A stretch of DNA of 64,000 bases from Hippasteria phrygiana (Eukaryota > Echinodermata > Asteroidea > Valvatida > Goniasteridae). Numbering within the stretch: position 1 is the stretch's first letter; the number at the start of each line of letters is the position of its first letter. The notes beneath the pieces are model-generated. The model was not told the DNA's origin, made no database searches, and saw nothing but the letters and a program-made list of their open reading frames with translations. A program made the translations under genes and the position numbers. Positions 22,725 through 34,182 of this stretch are shown in pieces. The DNA is taken from assembly GCA_037893225.1 (NCBI GenBank), contig JAZGUH010000368.1, positions 186,001-250,000 on the forward strand, read 5' to 3'.

Positions 22725-23584
22725 TTTCTTTTTTTTTTCTTCTTCTTTTTCAGACTTTTGCCCATAGCATTTGTACACGTTTTCTTTCTGACCGGCACTT
22801 TGGCTACTTTTAAGCAACCGATTGCATTTAAACTTAGCAGACACTTAGACCAACTGCTCAGAATGTATGCCGATCTTTTACGTCATGATGACGTCATCAC
22901 GTGATTTTTTATGAATTTTTGAAATTTGAAAATCGTAACATTCTTTTCAATATATCTAGCGAACAAAACAAGATATTTTCAAAATTCTTTTTGTTACAGC
23001 TTTGGTATGTCTCAAAGATATGCCCTAAAAAGGAAAAAAATGTGTGACGTCATGATGACATCATCAAAAATGTGCTTTTGTAAAACACATATAAGGATGG
23101 GTCCGATCGTCATGAAAATTGGTGGGAAGGTAGATACTGTCACTAGGATGCAAAATCCAAAGTAACGTCATGATGACGTCATCACGTGATTTGTTATGAA
23201 TTTTTGAAATTTTTGAAATCGTAACATTCCTTTAAATATATCTCGCAAACAAAACAAGATAGTTTCAAAATTCTTTTTGTTATAGCTTTGGTAGGTCTCA
23301 AAGATATGCCCTAAAAGGGAAAAAAATGTGTGACGTCATGATGACGTCATCCAAAATGTGTTTTTTTAAAACACATATAAGGATAGGTCCGATCGTCATG
23401 AAAAGTAGTGGGTAGGTAGATACTGTCACTGGCATGCAAAATCTGAAATGATGTCATGATGACGTCATCGTCAATTTTTTTTATGATTTTTGAAATTTTT
23501 GAAATTTCATTTTAATCACATAATTTTACACAAAAAAACAAAACAGCCCTGTGTTTGTCCACAAACACTGTACCAGATGTCTAG
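22725..23584 (+). mobile_element. H11: short Helitron-like unit with F modules
   Basis: An 860-bp unit: pyrimidine tract, leader, two F modules of about 285 bp (each with GTCCGATCGTCATG and GGTAGGTAGATACTGTCACT), an AT-rich tail, hairpin, TGTACCAGATGT and CTAG at 23581-23584. With H14 it is among the simplest full units and may approximate the ancestral layout. Confidence 0.6.
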
Positions 23585-25588
23585 TTGTTTTTTTTTTTTT
23601 TTTTTTCTTTTTTTTTTTCTTTTTCAGCCAAATGCCCATAGCATTTGTGCACGTTTTCTTTCTAACCGGCATTTTGGCCACTTTTAAGCAGCCGATTGGC
23701 TTTAAACTTGGCAGACACTTAGACCAACTGCTCAGAATGTCTGCCGAACTTTTACGTAATGATGACGTCATCACGTGATTTTTTATGAATTTTTGAATTT
23801 TGAAAATCGTAACATTCTTTTTAATATATCTAACGAAAAAAACCAGATATTTTGAAAATTCTTTTTGTTATAGCTTTGGTATGTCTCAAAGATATGCCCT
23901 AAAAGGCGAAAATTGTGTGAGGTCATGATGACGTCATCAAAAATTTTTTTTTTTAAACGCATGTAAGGGTCAATCTGATTACAAAAATGTATACATTGAA
24001 TTTTTCTGTACCTAATTCCAAAATTTCATGATCGTGGCTCACTCAAGTAAGAAATAACAGCCATTTCAAAATTTAGACCAAATTCAATATAACACAAAGG
24101 AATTCTGGGAAGGGCAGGTAACCATGGCTTAAATGTGCATGCTGTTTATAAAAGAGGGTTGATTTGTAGTCTTTTTTCAAGTCGCTAAATTATAAAACAA
24201 TTTTAATCGTAACATTCTTTTCAATATATCTAAACAAGATATTTTGAAAATTCTTTTTGTTATAGCTTTGGTATGTCTCAAAGATATGCCCTAAAAGGCG
24301 AAAATTGTGTGAGGTCATGATGACGTCATCAAACATTTTTTTTTTAAACGCATGTAAGGGTCAATCTGATTACAAAAATGTATACATTGAATTTTTCTGT
24401 ACCTAATTCCAAAATTTCATGATCGTGGCTCACTCAAGTAAGAAATAACAGCCATTTCAAAATTTAGACCAAATTCAATATAACACAAAGGAATTCTGGG
24501 AAGGGCAGGTTACCATGGCTTAAATGTGCATGCTGTTTATAAAAAGGGTTGATTTGTAGTCTTTTTTCAAGTCGCTAAATTATAAAACAATTTTAATCGT
24601 AACATTCTTTTCAATATATCTACCGAACAAAACAAGATATTTTCAAAATGCTTTTTGTTATAGCTTTGGTATGTCTCAAAGATATGCCCTAAAAAGCGAA
24701 AATTGTGTGACGTCATGATGACGTCATAAAAAAATATGTTTTTCAAGTCGCTAGAATATTGCCCATAGCATTTGTAAACGTTTTCTTTCTTACCGGCCAC
24801 TTTGGCTACTTTTAAACTTGGCAGACACTTACCCCAACTGCTCACAATGTGTAACGAACGTTAAAGGGGCATTTTTCGAAGCCATATATAAACAAAAGTA
24901 CAAGTCCGATTAAGTTGAAAAGTAATATCTAGGTAGCCCAGTAGGTTTATAGATGAAATTTGACTTGACATTATGATGACGTCATCACATGTCCGTGACG
25001 TCATTTTAAAGGGGCAGTTTTTGAAGCCATATATAGACAAAGGTACAATTCCGATTAAGTTTTTTTTAAATACCTAGGTAGGCCAGTTGGTTTATAGATG
25101 AAAATTGACATGACATGATGATGACGTCATCACATGCCACATGACGTCATCTTAAAGGGACAGTTTTTTAAGCCATATGAAAACAAAAGTATCAGTCCGA
25201 TTAATTTGAAAAGTAATATCTAGGTAGCCCAGTACATATAGGTTTATATATGAAAAGTGACTTGACATTATGATGATGTCATCACATGTCACGTGACGTC
25301 ATCTTAAAGGGGCTGTTTATGAAGCCATATATAAACAAAAGTATAAGTCCGATTAAGTTGAAAAGTAATATCTAGGTAGGTCAGCAAGTTTATAGATACG
25401 TTATGATGACGTCATCACATGTTACTACTACAAACAACTTTAATTAATTTCAAAATTACCAAAGAAAACTGGCAGCAGCGCGATTCTTTGACAAACTTAA
25501 ATTATTGTATTCACATTTCACATCCAAACTAAAAAAACAAAAACGAAACAGCCCTGTGTTTGTCCACAAACACCAACCTCATGCCTGT
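23585..25588 (+). mobile_element. H12: Helitron-like unit lacking the CTAG end
   Basis: Leader, three B modules (near 23806, 24207 and 24597), about five C modules, a SINE-like tail (about 25455-25500) and the hairpin. The end reads CAACCTCATGC then CTGT before the next T tract, so the expected CTAG is changed. This is the only hairpin-bearing unit without CTAG. Substitution after insertion is the simplest reading. Confidence 0.52.
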
Positions 25589-27082
25589 ATTTTTTTTTTT
25601 TTTTCCTTTTCAGACTTTTTGCCCATAGCATTTGTGCACGTTTTCTTTCTTACCGGCACTTTGGCTACTTTGGTACACCCGATTGCCTCTAAACTTGGCA
25701 GACACTTAGACCAACTGCTCAGAATGTATGCCGAACATTTACGTCATGATGACGTCATCACGTGATTTTTTATGAATTTTTGAAATTTGAAAATCGTAAA
25801 ATTCTTTTCAATATATCTAGCGAACAAAACAAGATATTTTCAAAATTCTTTTTGTTACAGCTTTGGTAGGTCTCAAAGATATGCCCTAAAAAGGAAAAAA
25901 GTGTGTGACGTCATGATGACATCAAAAATGTGCTTTTTTAAAACACATATAAGAATAGGTCCGATCGTCATGAAAATTGGTGGGTAGGTAGATACTGGCA
26001 CTAGGATGCAAAATCCAAAGTGACGTCATGATGACGTCATCACGTGATTTGTTATGAATTTTTGAAATTTTGAAAATCGTAACATTCTTTTAAATATATC
26101 TGGCAAACAAAACAAGATATTTTCAAAATTCTTTTTGTTATAGCTTTGGTAGGTCTCAAAGATATGCCCTAAAAAGGAAAAAAATGTGTGACGTCATGAT
26201 GACATCATCAAAAATGTGCTTTTTTAAAACACATATAAGGATAGGTCCGATCGTCATGAAAATTGGTGGGTAGGTAGATACTGGTACTAGGATGCAAAAT
26301 CCAAAGTGACGTCATGATGACGTCATCACGTGATTTGTTATGAATTTTTGAAATTTTGAAATTGTAACATTCTTTTAAATATATCTCGCAAACAAAACAA
26401 GAGATTTTCAAAATTCTTTTTGATACAGCTTTTGGTATGTCTCAAAGATATGCCCTAAAAGGCGAAAATTGTGTGACGTCATAATGACGTCATCAATTTT
26501 TTTTTTAACGCATGTAAGGGTCGGTCCGATTAAAAATTTATACATTGAATTTTTCTCTACCTAATTCAACAATTTCGTGATCGTGGCTCACTCAAGTATT
26601 AAGAAATAACAGGCATCTAAAAAATTGTGACCAAATTCAATATAACACAAAGGAATTCTGGGAAGGACAGAAACCATGGCTTTCATGTGGCATGCTGTCT
26701 ATAAAGAGTTGATCTCTAGTCTTTTTTTCAAGTCGTTAGACAAGTCGTAGGCAGATACTTACACCAACTGCTCAGAATGTGCGCCGAACTTTTAGGTCAT
26801 GATGACGTCATCACATGTCACGTGACGTCATCTTAAAGGGGCATTTTTGGAAACCATATATCTACAAAAGTACAAGTCACATTAAGTTAAAACGTGGTAT
26901 TTAGTTATGCCAGCATGTGTTAGATGAAAATGTATGTGACGTCATGGTGACGTCATGATGACATCATCGGCTAATTTTCTATGATTTTTTTCATTTTTGA
27001 AATTTCATTTAAATCACATAATTTTACACAAAAAAACAAAACAGCCCTGTGTTTGTCCACAAACACTGCACCAGATGTCTAG
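25589..27082 (+). mobile_element. H13: Helitron-like unit with F modules
   Basis: T tract with TTTTCCTTTTCAG, leader, two F modules spaced about 285 bp (GTAAAATTC 25796, GTAACATTC 26081, GTAACATTC 26364), a diverged B module, a C fragment, then hairpin, TGCACCAGATGT and CTAG at 27079-27082. Confidence 0.58.
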
Positions 27083-27936
27083 TTTTTTTTTGTGCTTCTT
27101 TTTCAGCCAAATGCCCATAGCATTTGTACACGTTTCTTTCTTACTGGCATTTTGGCTACTTTTATGGTGCCGATTGGCTTTAAACTTGGCAGACACTTAG
27201 ACTAACTGCTCAGAATGTATCCCGAACATTTACGTCATGATGACGTCATCACGTAATTTTTTATGAATTTTTGAAATTTAAAAATCGTAATATTCGTTTT
27301 AATATATCTAGCGAACAAAACAAGATATTTTCAAAATTCTTTTTGTTATAGCTTTGGTATGTCTCAAAGATATGCACTAAAAGAAAAAAAAATGTGTGAC
27401 GTCATGATGACGTCATCAAAAATGTGCTTTTTTAAAACACATATAAGGATAGGTCCGATCGTCATGAAAATTGGTGGGTAGGTAGATACTGGCACTAGGA
27501 TGCAAAATCCAAAATGACGTCATGATGACGTCATCACGTGATTTGTTATGAATTTTTGAAATTTTGAAAATCGTAACATTATTTTAAATATATCTGGCAA
27601 ACAAAATAAGATATTTTCAAAATTCTTTTTGTTATAGCTTTGGTAGGTCTCAAAGATATGCCCTAAAAAGGAAAAAAATGTGTGACGTCATGATGACATC
27701 ATCAAAAATGTGCTTTTTTAAAACACATATAAGGATAGGTCCAATCGTCATGAAAATTGGTGGGTAGGTAGATACTGTCACTAGCATGCAAAATCTGAAA
27801 TGATGTCATGATGACGTCATCGACAATTTTTTTTATGATTTTTGAAATTTTTGAAATTTCATTTTAATCACAAAATTTTACACACAAAAACAAAACAGCC
27901 CTGTGTTTGTCCACAAACACTGTACCATATGTCTAG
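27083..27936 (+). mobile_element. H14: last unit of the first array
   Basis: Short unit like H11: leader with GCCAAATGCCC, two F modules, AT-rich tail, hairpin, TGTACCATATGT and CTAG at 27933-27936. After CTAG the sequence becomes unique (TTTTAAATGTATTTATTC) and NARS1 exon e starts 34 bp later. This clean junction is one of the best views of the element's 3' end against host DNA. Confidence 0.65.
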
Positions 27937-27970
27937 TTTTAAATGTATTTATTCAAACTTGGAGAATTAC

Positions 27971-28057
27971 CTCGTTGACAAGGTTATTAGCACCGCCAGC
28001 TGGGGCAGCACCAATCAGCTCCCAGTAATCGCACAATAACTCATGACCACCAGGTGC
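27971..28057 (-). CDS. NARS1: NARS1 exon e (end of OB fold / hinge)
   Basis: Minus-strand exon of 87 bp, 29 codons in phase 0. The acceptor is CTCTTTCCAACAG before GCACCT and the donor is GAG|GTAATT. The peptide contains APGGHELLCDYWELIG and ends AAPAGGANNLVNE; human NARS1 reads APGGHELSCDFWELIG at the same place. This is the last stretch of the anticodon-binding domain before the hinge to the class II catalytic core. The core, with class II motifs 1-3, is not in the window. The donor lies only 34 bp from the edge of the first repeat array (CTAG at 27933-27936), and the following intron exceeds 27.9 kb. Confidence 0.95.
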
Positions 28058-28647
28058 CTGTTGGAAAGAGAACACCAGATAAATCATTGTCCAAAAGTAC
28101 CCATACAAGTCGAAATCAAAAGTAACATACAAATTGGTAACCTCCCCCCCCCCCCCCCCTCCCCTTGGTTCCTCTGGGAAATTGAACTGCACATACATGG
28201 GGCTACTGAATCCAGCAACACTGTGAACCCCTTGGAAGTGATTATTTGTATTCAAAATGGACAGGGAGATTTCGTCGATTTAATATAGCTCTATGGGTCG
28301 ATGTGATTTCGACAATGGGCATCAAAAATCACGTCCTACTCTTCAAAATCACATTTGAAGCCTATAAAGTATTGTCCCACCTTTACAAAGAGTTTATGGT
28401 GATTTCTGGATTAACCATTTAAACCTTCTTGCGATTCTGGGCTCTGGGTGTGATTTTGGAACCTTATTGATAAAAGCAATACATGTAGAAAGTCTTCAAG
28501 TCTATTTAGAATAGAAAAGTACATCCAATGGTTTCACAGTGTAAAACAAAATTCTCTAAAGAACTGTCTCAGGAACCAGAAAACATGAGATACTGCATGA
28601 CCCCTCCCCTGGCCCCAGTTATTTGTTTTTTGCAATACAAATTTGAA
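28058..28647. other. NARS1 intron d-e, part: no gene seen
   Basis: Apparently unique intronic DNA upstream of exon e. It holds the exon e acceptor tract and a poly-C run (about 28143-28159). No coding signal or known repeat was recognised. Confidence 0.6.
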
Positions 28648-28689
28648 TTAAAAATCCACTTGAAGCAGAAAAGGTCGTAGGATCAAAGG

Positions 28690-29125
28690 GAAACATGCCC
28701 CAGGCAAAGAATTTTTGAGATACAGAACAAGGACAAATGTGAATCGATCAAGCAAAATCAGTCTGAAGTAGGCCCTGGTCAATTTTGGGATTTTTACATA
28801 TTCATTTGTAGCGTACTTCAAGCTCCATATTAGTGAAAACCCCATGTGAATACGACCTTTGGTTAAAAAGTAAAAAATATTTGAACACCGGCACATTAAA
28901 AGAAAGAAACGGAGAAAATCAAGTTTAAAGTTTATACAGTACTTTAATTGAGTCATTTTTAGCACATTTATAATACATGTCATATTTTCATGTGAAAGGG
29001 GAATGTTTTTCCCTTCTGTTTTTGTAAAAAAATCAATTTTGATTTTTCCACTACGAACATATTTTGGCCCATATCTCAAAACAAGGATTGCCGAGTTCCG
29101 ACTGATTTTGCTTGATCGCATCACA
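28690..29125. repeat. Imperfect foldback in NARS1 intron
   Basis: The block CAGACTGATTTTGCTTGATC (minus strand, near 28750-28775) reappears on the plus strand near 29098-29120 as CGACTGATTTTGCTTGATCG, with related flanking sequence in inverted order (GATACAGAAC / ATATCTCAAAACAAGG). This suggests a decayed foldback or MITE of about 430 bp. A 158-codon minus-strand open frame covering it (28648-29124) has no recognisable domain and is probably a by-product. Confidence 0.45.
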
Positions 29126-29259
29126 AATGCTGTTAGCAGCTGAGCTTTTCTTTCTACATATATGATGTAAAGTTAGAGTGTAAATAAGTTAGAACAAGTG
29201 GAAAGCCGAGTTTCGTACCCACACCAACACCCTAACTGGAGGAACCAAGTTAGAAAGAC

Positions 29260-29500
29260 GATGAAAATATATGTAGAACAGACTAAAGGGGCAGGAACAG
29301 ATGAGAGAGTGATTGTAAGAATGAGCCCAACTCTTCTCCAACCAAATTAACAATGCGCTTCTGTACTCTATCTAATAAAGATAAGTGGCAAGCAGAAGCA
29401 CCAGCCAAGATGTGGCAACAGTACTCCATAACGGTATATACAGTTGGAATAAGAAAGGAGGCACAAGATCGGCGTTTATCATTCCACATGTTTTTAGGGC
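29260..29500 (-). pseudogene. LINE reverse-transcriptase C-terminal fragment
   Basis: The minus-strand frame reads MEYCCHILAGASACHLSLLD then RVQKRIVNLVGEELGSFLQS and LSH. This resembles the region after the RT domain of jockey-superfamily LINEs, which typically has an EYC-H-W-GA block, LLD-VQ-R and SLQSLSHRR. It is truncated on both sides, lies opposite in orientation to the CR1-like LINE that follows, and is not part of it. Confidence 0.6.
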
Positions 29501-29818
29501 TAACTTCAAGATACAGCGCTGTCCAGTATTCGTATATATTTTTTCTGTCTCAAATAAGTTATTTTTTGCAATACAACTGAATTTATATGTTCGAGATATC
29601 AAGTCAGGCACTATGTTTAGATACTTTTCACGATCAAACAACTTGTTCGGTGTAAATAGTGCCTTTTGTAAGACGGTTTTGCAAGATGGTGAAGACAGCA
29701 GGACAGTGAAGACACAAGGACGTGTTTTTGTGATTGTCGAGCGGATCGAGAAGAAAAGTCAAGAAAGAAGAGAACCATAAACGGTTTGGTAGGACTATGA
29801 CCCCATATCTCATTTACA

Positions 29819-31140
29819 ATGGGTAGAAATGCTAGAGGCAAGTCACCCAGCTAGGATGGTGGTGGATCGAAAACATCGCCTGTGGTCAAACGTAAAACTC
29901 AAAATGGCGACTCGCTGAGTGAACTAAATAGACATGATCGTAGTAGAGGGGATACTATAAAGGGGATGATGCGGCTACAGACTGTAATCTATGTGCAGAA
30001 GAAATAAATGATGAGGTTCAGAGATCTGCCATGTGTCAGAAATGCTGCTCGTGTACGCATGAGACTTGTGCAAGCTTAAATAATCAAGAGATGAAGGCCC
30101 TTGACAAGGGGAGACATAATCTCAGGTGGTTTTGTAATACGTGCACTGCCGATGTTGTAAAACTACTGAGAGGCAAAACAGTACAGGCTTGACGGAGGTA
30201 ATTAAGAATTAAGCTTGATCACGTTGCAGAGACTATGCACAAGATGGCTGAATTAATGAACAAAAAGGAAGAAAACCTTGAAAATGTTGTGGAAACAAAG
30301 GTAAATCTGTACATGGACGAACAAAAAGATAGGGAAAAAAGAGGTTGTAACATAATACTGCACAATATTCCCGAGTCTACCGATGAAGATACAGAAGCGA
30401 GGAAGCAGTACGACTGCAGTGACAGAAGTCCTGGAGTATCTTGACATAGAAAACTCAAATGAGAGTATGTATGAAACCAGTCAAATTGGGGAAGAAACTA
30501 GACCCAAGTAAACCTAGACTACTTAGAGTCACCTTGGAGAACATAGAGAACAAGATACAAGCACTCTCAAAAGCCAAGATCCTTAGAAGTACAGTGAAAC
30601 GCCGCTTTACCGAACACCGCTATACCGAACATTTGGCTGTACCGAACACCATCCTTGGCTCCCAAATTTTGTTTACAAAACTTACCGAACATTGTTGTTG
30701 AAAAAAGGCAACGCATTAAAATAATGTACTGGGCATTTGGGCTGTTTGTAATTCCCAAACGGCCGCAGCTTTATGTTGAAGAGTGACAGGTGGCTATTAT
30801 TTCCCCAAGGAATAGGAGGGAAAAGCCAACTGTTGCTTTAGAATTTGGTAAGCTTAGAAAGTATGAACATGTAATTACATAATTCAATAGCCGGCACGTT
30901 TAAAGTCGTCCTTAAATAACCGACGGCTGAAAATCGCTATACCGAACGATCGCTATACCGAACAAAATATGTGGATCCCGCGATGTTCGTTATAGCGGCG
31001 TTCCACTGTAGTAGACGTGATTATCTTTCCAATATATTTATATCACCTGACCTAACCCTAAAGAAAAGAGAAACAAACAAGCGTTTGAGAGAAGAATTGA
31101 AAGCCAGAACAATGGTGAAGAGGTCGTGATACGAAATGGG
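29819..31140 (+). pseudogene. CR1-like ORF1 remnant (PHD finger, coiled coil, RRM-like)
   Basis: Starts at ATG 29819 (MGRNARGKSPS, then a stop). After a frameshift it reads DCNLCAEEI, MCQKCCSC, HETC and RWFCNTC (29981-30192), a C4-H-C3 PHD-type zinc finger typical of ORF1 in CR1-group LINEs. A lysine/glutamate-rich coiled-coil stretch follows (30235-30330), then KRGCNIILHNIPES and PRLLRVTLENIENK, the RRM-like nucleic-acid-binding region. The frame is broken at 30592-31008 by a pogo-like MITE and resumes with ISPDLTLKKRETNKRLREEL (31040-31100). The protein would package LINE RNA. Multiple stops rule out function. Confidence 0.72.
30592..31008 (+). mobile_element. Pogo/Tc1-like MITE in the LINE
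   Basis: A 417-bp insertion flanked by TA (30590-30591 and 31009-31010). The left end is CAGTGAAACGCCGCTTTACC and the right end is the complement of CAGTGGAACGCCGCTATAAC. Internal blocks repeat CTATACCGAAC. The CAGTG-AACG termini and TA duplication fit pogo/Tigger-type elements of the Tc1/mariner superfamily. LINE ORF1 reads on either side of it. Confidence 0.8.
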
Positions 31141-31603
31141 AAGATAGTGGAAAGTAACAGAGGTTCCTTTCGTGGGCGGAGTCAGAGGGACGGTCTTGCC
31201 AGCTCGCCAGGAGCATCTGGTGGGACGTAAAGCAGATGCCAATTTAAGATATTTAAGCACCATTGCACCAGCACAAAGCACAAGCTCAGATTCCCTACAG
31301 AAGTCGAGAGGAACAACTGCAGATAGGGATTTTGGAAGAGATAAACAGAAGCCGAGTGAGCTATCTGATCAATTCTCTACAACTCAGCATGGGAAAAATT
31401 CCAAGAAACAGTTGAAGAAACAAATTGGATTATTGCAACCTTTGCAGATGTCAAGTAGGCCTTAAGCAGGAAAGGAGGTGACTGCGAATGTAGATCCAAC
31501 TGCACATATTTCACCACACAGCACAAATAGCACTACACCACGGAAAGCACAACCAGCAGAGCAAGAAACAAACTCTATAGTAAGGGAGGAGTGGTTAATC
31601 TGT

Positions 31604-31758
31604 GGTCGGGCCAGGCCTTTGAAAAGCCCAGCCATGCCCGGGCCTTCGGGCTTTTACTCTTGCTATTGTGAGCCACAAATCACCTAACAATAGAGCATCA
31701 ACTAATCAATGAAGCCCGGCCTCTGCCAGGCCAGGCCTGGTTGTAGCCCCTCCCACAC
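31604..31758 (+). mobile_element. 155-bp insertion with 8-bp target duplication
   Basis: Flanked by TAATCTGT at 31596-31603 and 31759-31766. The insert has GGCCAGGCCT near the left end and CCAGGCCTGG near the right end, with weak inverted-repeat ends. The 8-bp duplication suggests a hAT-type non-autonomous element. It lies between the ORF1 and ORF2 remnants of the LINE. Confidence 0.6.
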
Positions 31759-31879
31759 TAATCTGTACCCATTTCACGGCTGGATCAAAAGATGCCTCAG
31801 CTGTCAGTCAAGTCTGGGTGAACAATAGGAGCCGGGTGGACTCCAAAATTAATGGGCAGTATATTGTGTACAACCAGGG

Positions 31880-33930
31880 GATTATAGAAGCCCAGATTAA
31901 CCACTCCACTCTAAACCAAGATTGTTTTCTGAACTGCAACTATACAAATGCTAATAGCGTTTTAAACGAGAGAGGAGAGTTTATTAGTATGATAGACGTA
32001 TGGAAACCAAAAATGATTGGTATCTCGGAGTCATGGTGCGACAATACAGTTTTAGACGGTGAGATTTCACTAGACAGCTACGTACTTTTCAGAAAGGACA
32101 AGTCGGCATCAACCGGAGGAGGTGTGCTACTTTATACGTGCATAAATCTCTGCAAGTATATACCATGCCAGGACTTAAATGATCCTGGATTTGAAAGTTC
32201 AATTTGGTGTGAGGTTAAGTTAAACCAGAATGACAACCTTCTAGTCCGAATCTGTTACGGTAACCGTAGCCCCAATAGTACCGATGACAACAACGAGAAA
32301 TTACTAGAACTACTAATGAAAGTAGGAGAGAAGAAGAGGAGCCATTTACTTATATTTGGCGACTTCAACTTCCCACAGATAAACTGGAAAACAAGTGAAA
32401 TAAGGGCGGGTGGACAACACCCAGCCAGTCGTTTCTTTGACACAATGCAGGACTTGTACTTGCAGACAAGTGCCCAGGGCAAGATCAGATCCACCCCAAA
32501 GTACTCAACAGAGAATGCAGTGAGGAGCTGTCTGTACCATTGTACCAAGTCTACAGAAAGTCACCAGACAGTGGAGAACTACCCAAAGACTGGAAAACAG
32601 CCAGGGTCACTCCTATCTTCAAAAAGGGGTCCAAGACTGATAACTACAGGCCAGTCAGCTTGACATGCATTCCCTGCAAGGTAATGGAATCACTAATCAA
32701 GGACATGATGACCGAGCACGTCAACATGAGATATTATCTGTCAGGCAGCACGGATTCACCAAGGGTAAATCGTGTTTGACAAATTTGCTTGAAACACTAG
32801 AAATCGTTAGCCATGACTAATAGATGAGGGCAGCGGAGTAGACATCATCTTCTTGGACTACCAAAAAGCCTTCGACTCGGTCCCACATAGACGACTACTA
32901 GGAAAACTGTCTGCGTATGGAATTGGAGGAAAGATAGCCAAGTGGATTGAGGTTTTTCTGGTTGACAGAACTCAGGTAGTATAGCAGTAAGAAATGCTGA
33001 ATCAAGCCATGCGAATGTTGTAAGCGGAGTTCCTCAAGGCTCGGTCCTAGGACCGCTTCTTTTCATCCTCTACATTAACGACCTACCTGGAACAGTAAAA
33101 TCAAATGTTCAGATGTTCGCCGATGATACGAAGATGTTCACAACGATAAACTCACCGGAAGACGCAGGCAAAATTCAAAGTGATATTGACGCACTACTGA
33201 ACTGGTCCAAGACATGGCTCCTACGATTTAATGCAGACAAATGCAATATTAGGCATGGGAAACAACAACCCAGGATGCGTCTACCAGATGGGAGATACCA
33301 AATTACAAGAAACAGACCAAGAAAAATATTTGGGAGTGTATATCTGTAACAACTGTAAGTCGTCCGTTCAGTGTGCAAAGTCTGCCCAGAAAGCGATGAA
33401 CAGCCTCAGAGTCATCAAACGATCATTCAAGCATAAACAAAGGATGGTTTTGCTGTTCTGTACAAAACGTACATAAGGCATCATCTTGAATACTGCGTCC
33501 AAGTATGGAACCCAGGGCTGCGGAAAGATGTCCATACATTGGAGAAAGTGCAGAGACGAGCAACCAAGCTGGTTCCTGCTGTGAGACATCTTAGCTATCC
33601 AGACAGACTAGAGGCACTCAACTTGTACAGTCTAGAACAAAGGAGAACAAGAGGTGACCTCATAGAAGTGTTCAGAATTGTAATGGATTTGACAAAACAG
33701 AGCCAACAAGATTTTTTTAAATCTCCAACATAACAGAAACAAGAGATCTTTAAGACCAGGATGAACAAAGCTCTCAGATGCAGACATGATTTTTTTTCTC
33801 CCAGAGAGTAGTCAACACCTGGAATGATCTACCAAGTTATGTTGTGAATGCCAAGACTATAAATTCTTTCGAACATGAGCTCGACCAGTACTGGAAGAGA
33901 TATGGGGTCAAAAAGGCTTATGAAGCTTAA
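31880..33930 (+). pseudogene. CR1-like ORF2 remnant (endonuclease and reverse transcriptase)
   Basis: The endonuclease half (about 31930-32440) shows NANSVLNERGEF, GISESWCDN, GGGVLLY and the catalytic GDFNFPQINW. A deletion then joins directly to the start of the RT region (32560-32700, LPKDWKTARVTPIFKKGS, DNYRPVSLT). After frameshifts come FLDYQKAFDSVPH (about 32850-32890), GVPQGSVLGPLLFILYINDL (33030-33090) and the catalytic FADDT (33115-33129). The thumb/C-terminal part runs to GVKKAYEA and a stop at 33928-33930. At least five frame breaks are needed to read it, so it is a dead copy. Family knowledge: the endonuclease nicks target DNA and the RT copies LINE RNA there. Confidence 0.85.
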
Positions 33931-34095
33931 TATCTATTTCCATTAAATCGTAAGTGTAAGTGTACAGAGGAATAAAATTAGAAATGCCATTTTATGGAAA
34001 TGCTTTTTCAACTGAAGTTCACGCATGACATAGGAGACAACAATGTACATAATCAGTTATTTCAAACTTTTTCCAAGTCTTCAACCCAAACTTAC

Positions 34096-34182
34096 CTCTT
34101 TACCTTCAGGAAGCACCACAATCACTCCAAACAGAGACACTGTGCTCTCTGTGGATAAGATCAGAGCACTGTACGTCCGACA
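34096..34182 (-). CDS. NARS1: NARS1 exon d (OB fold)
   Basis: Minus-strand exon of 87 bp, 29 codons in phase 0. The acceptor is TTACCCATAG before TGTCGG and the donor is GAG|GTAAGT. The peptide includes LILSTESTVSLFGVIV and then LPEGKE, corresponding to the human NARS1 stretch with LLSTESSVAVYG and the PKGKQ turn. It directly continues exon c (NDKL then CRTYS). The 6.0-kb intron to exon e contains a complete but decayed CR1-like LINE. No stop or frameshift is seen, so the exon is probably intact. Confidence 0.92.

Larger units (their letters stand above)
29690..33960 (+). mobile_element. Decayed full-length CR1-group LINE
   Basis: A two-ORF non-LTR retrotransposon in NARS1 intron d-e, antisense to the gene. 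ORF1 (from 29819) has a PHD-type zinc finger and a nucleic-acid-binding region; ORF2 has an APE-type endonuclease and a reverse transcriptase, ending at 33930. Several frameshifts, stops and a deletion between endonuclease and RT make it inactive. Two MITE-like insertions interrupt it (30592-31008 and 31604-31758). The 5' limit is approximate and no poly-A tail is seen. CR1/L2/Rex1 group is judged from domain order and motif style; the exact clade is uncertain. Confidence 0.8.

Noticed and set aside
212..27936. Alternative reading as minus-strand retroposons with poly-A tails
   Set aside because: The T tracts would be A tails on the minus strand. However, ends at hairpin-CTAG are exact, including at array edges and in the unrelated GGTCA family, no target duplications were seen, and truncation at CTAG is better explained by rolling-circle ends. 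Kept as the main rival hypothesis.
28648..29124. 158-codon minus-strand gene
   Set aside because: No recognisable domain, AT-rich composition, overlaps an inverted repeat and lies within a NARS1 intron.
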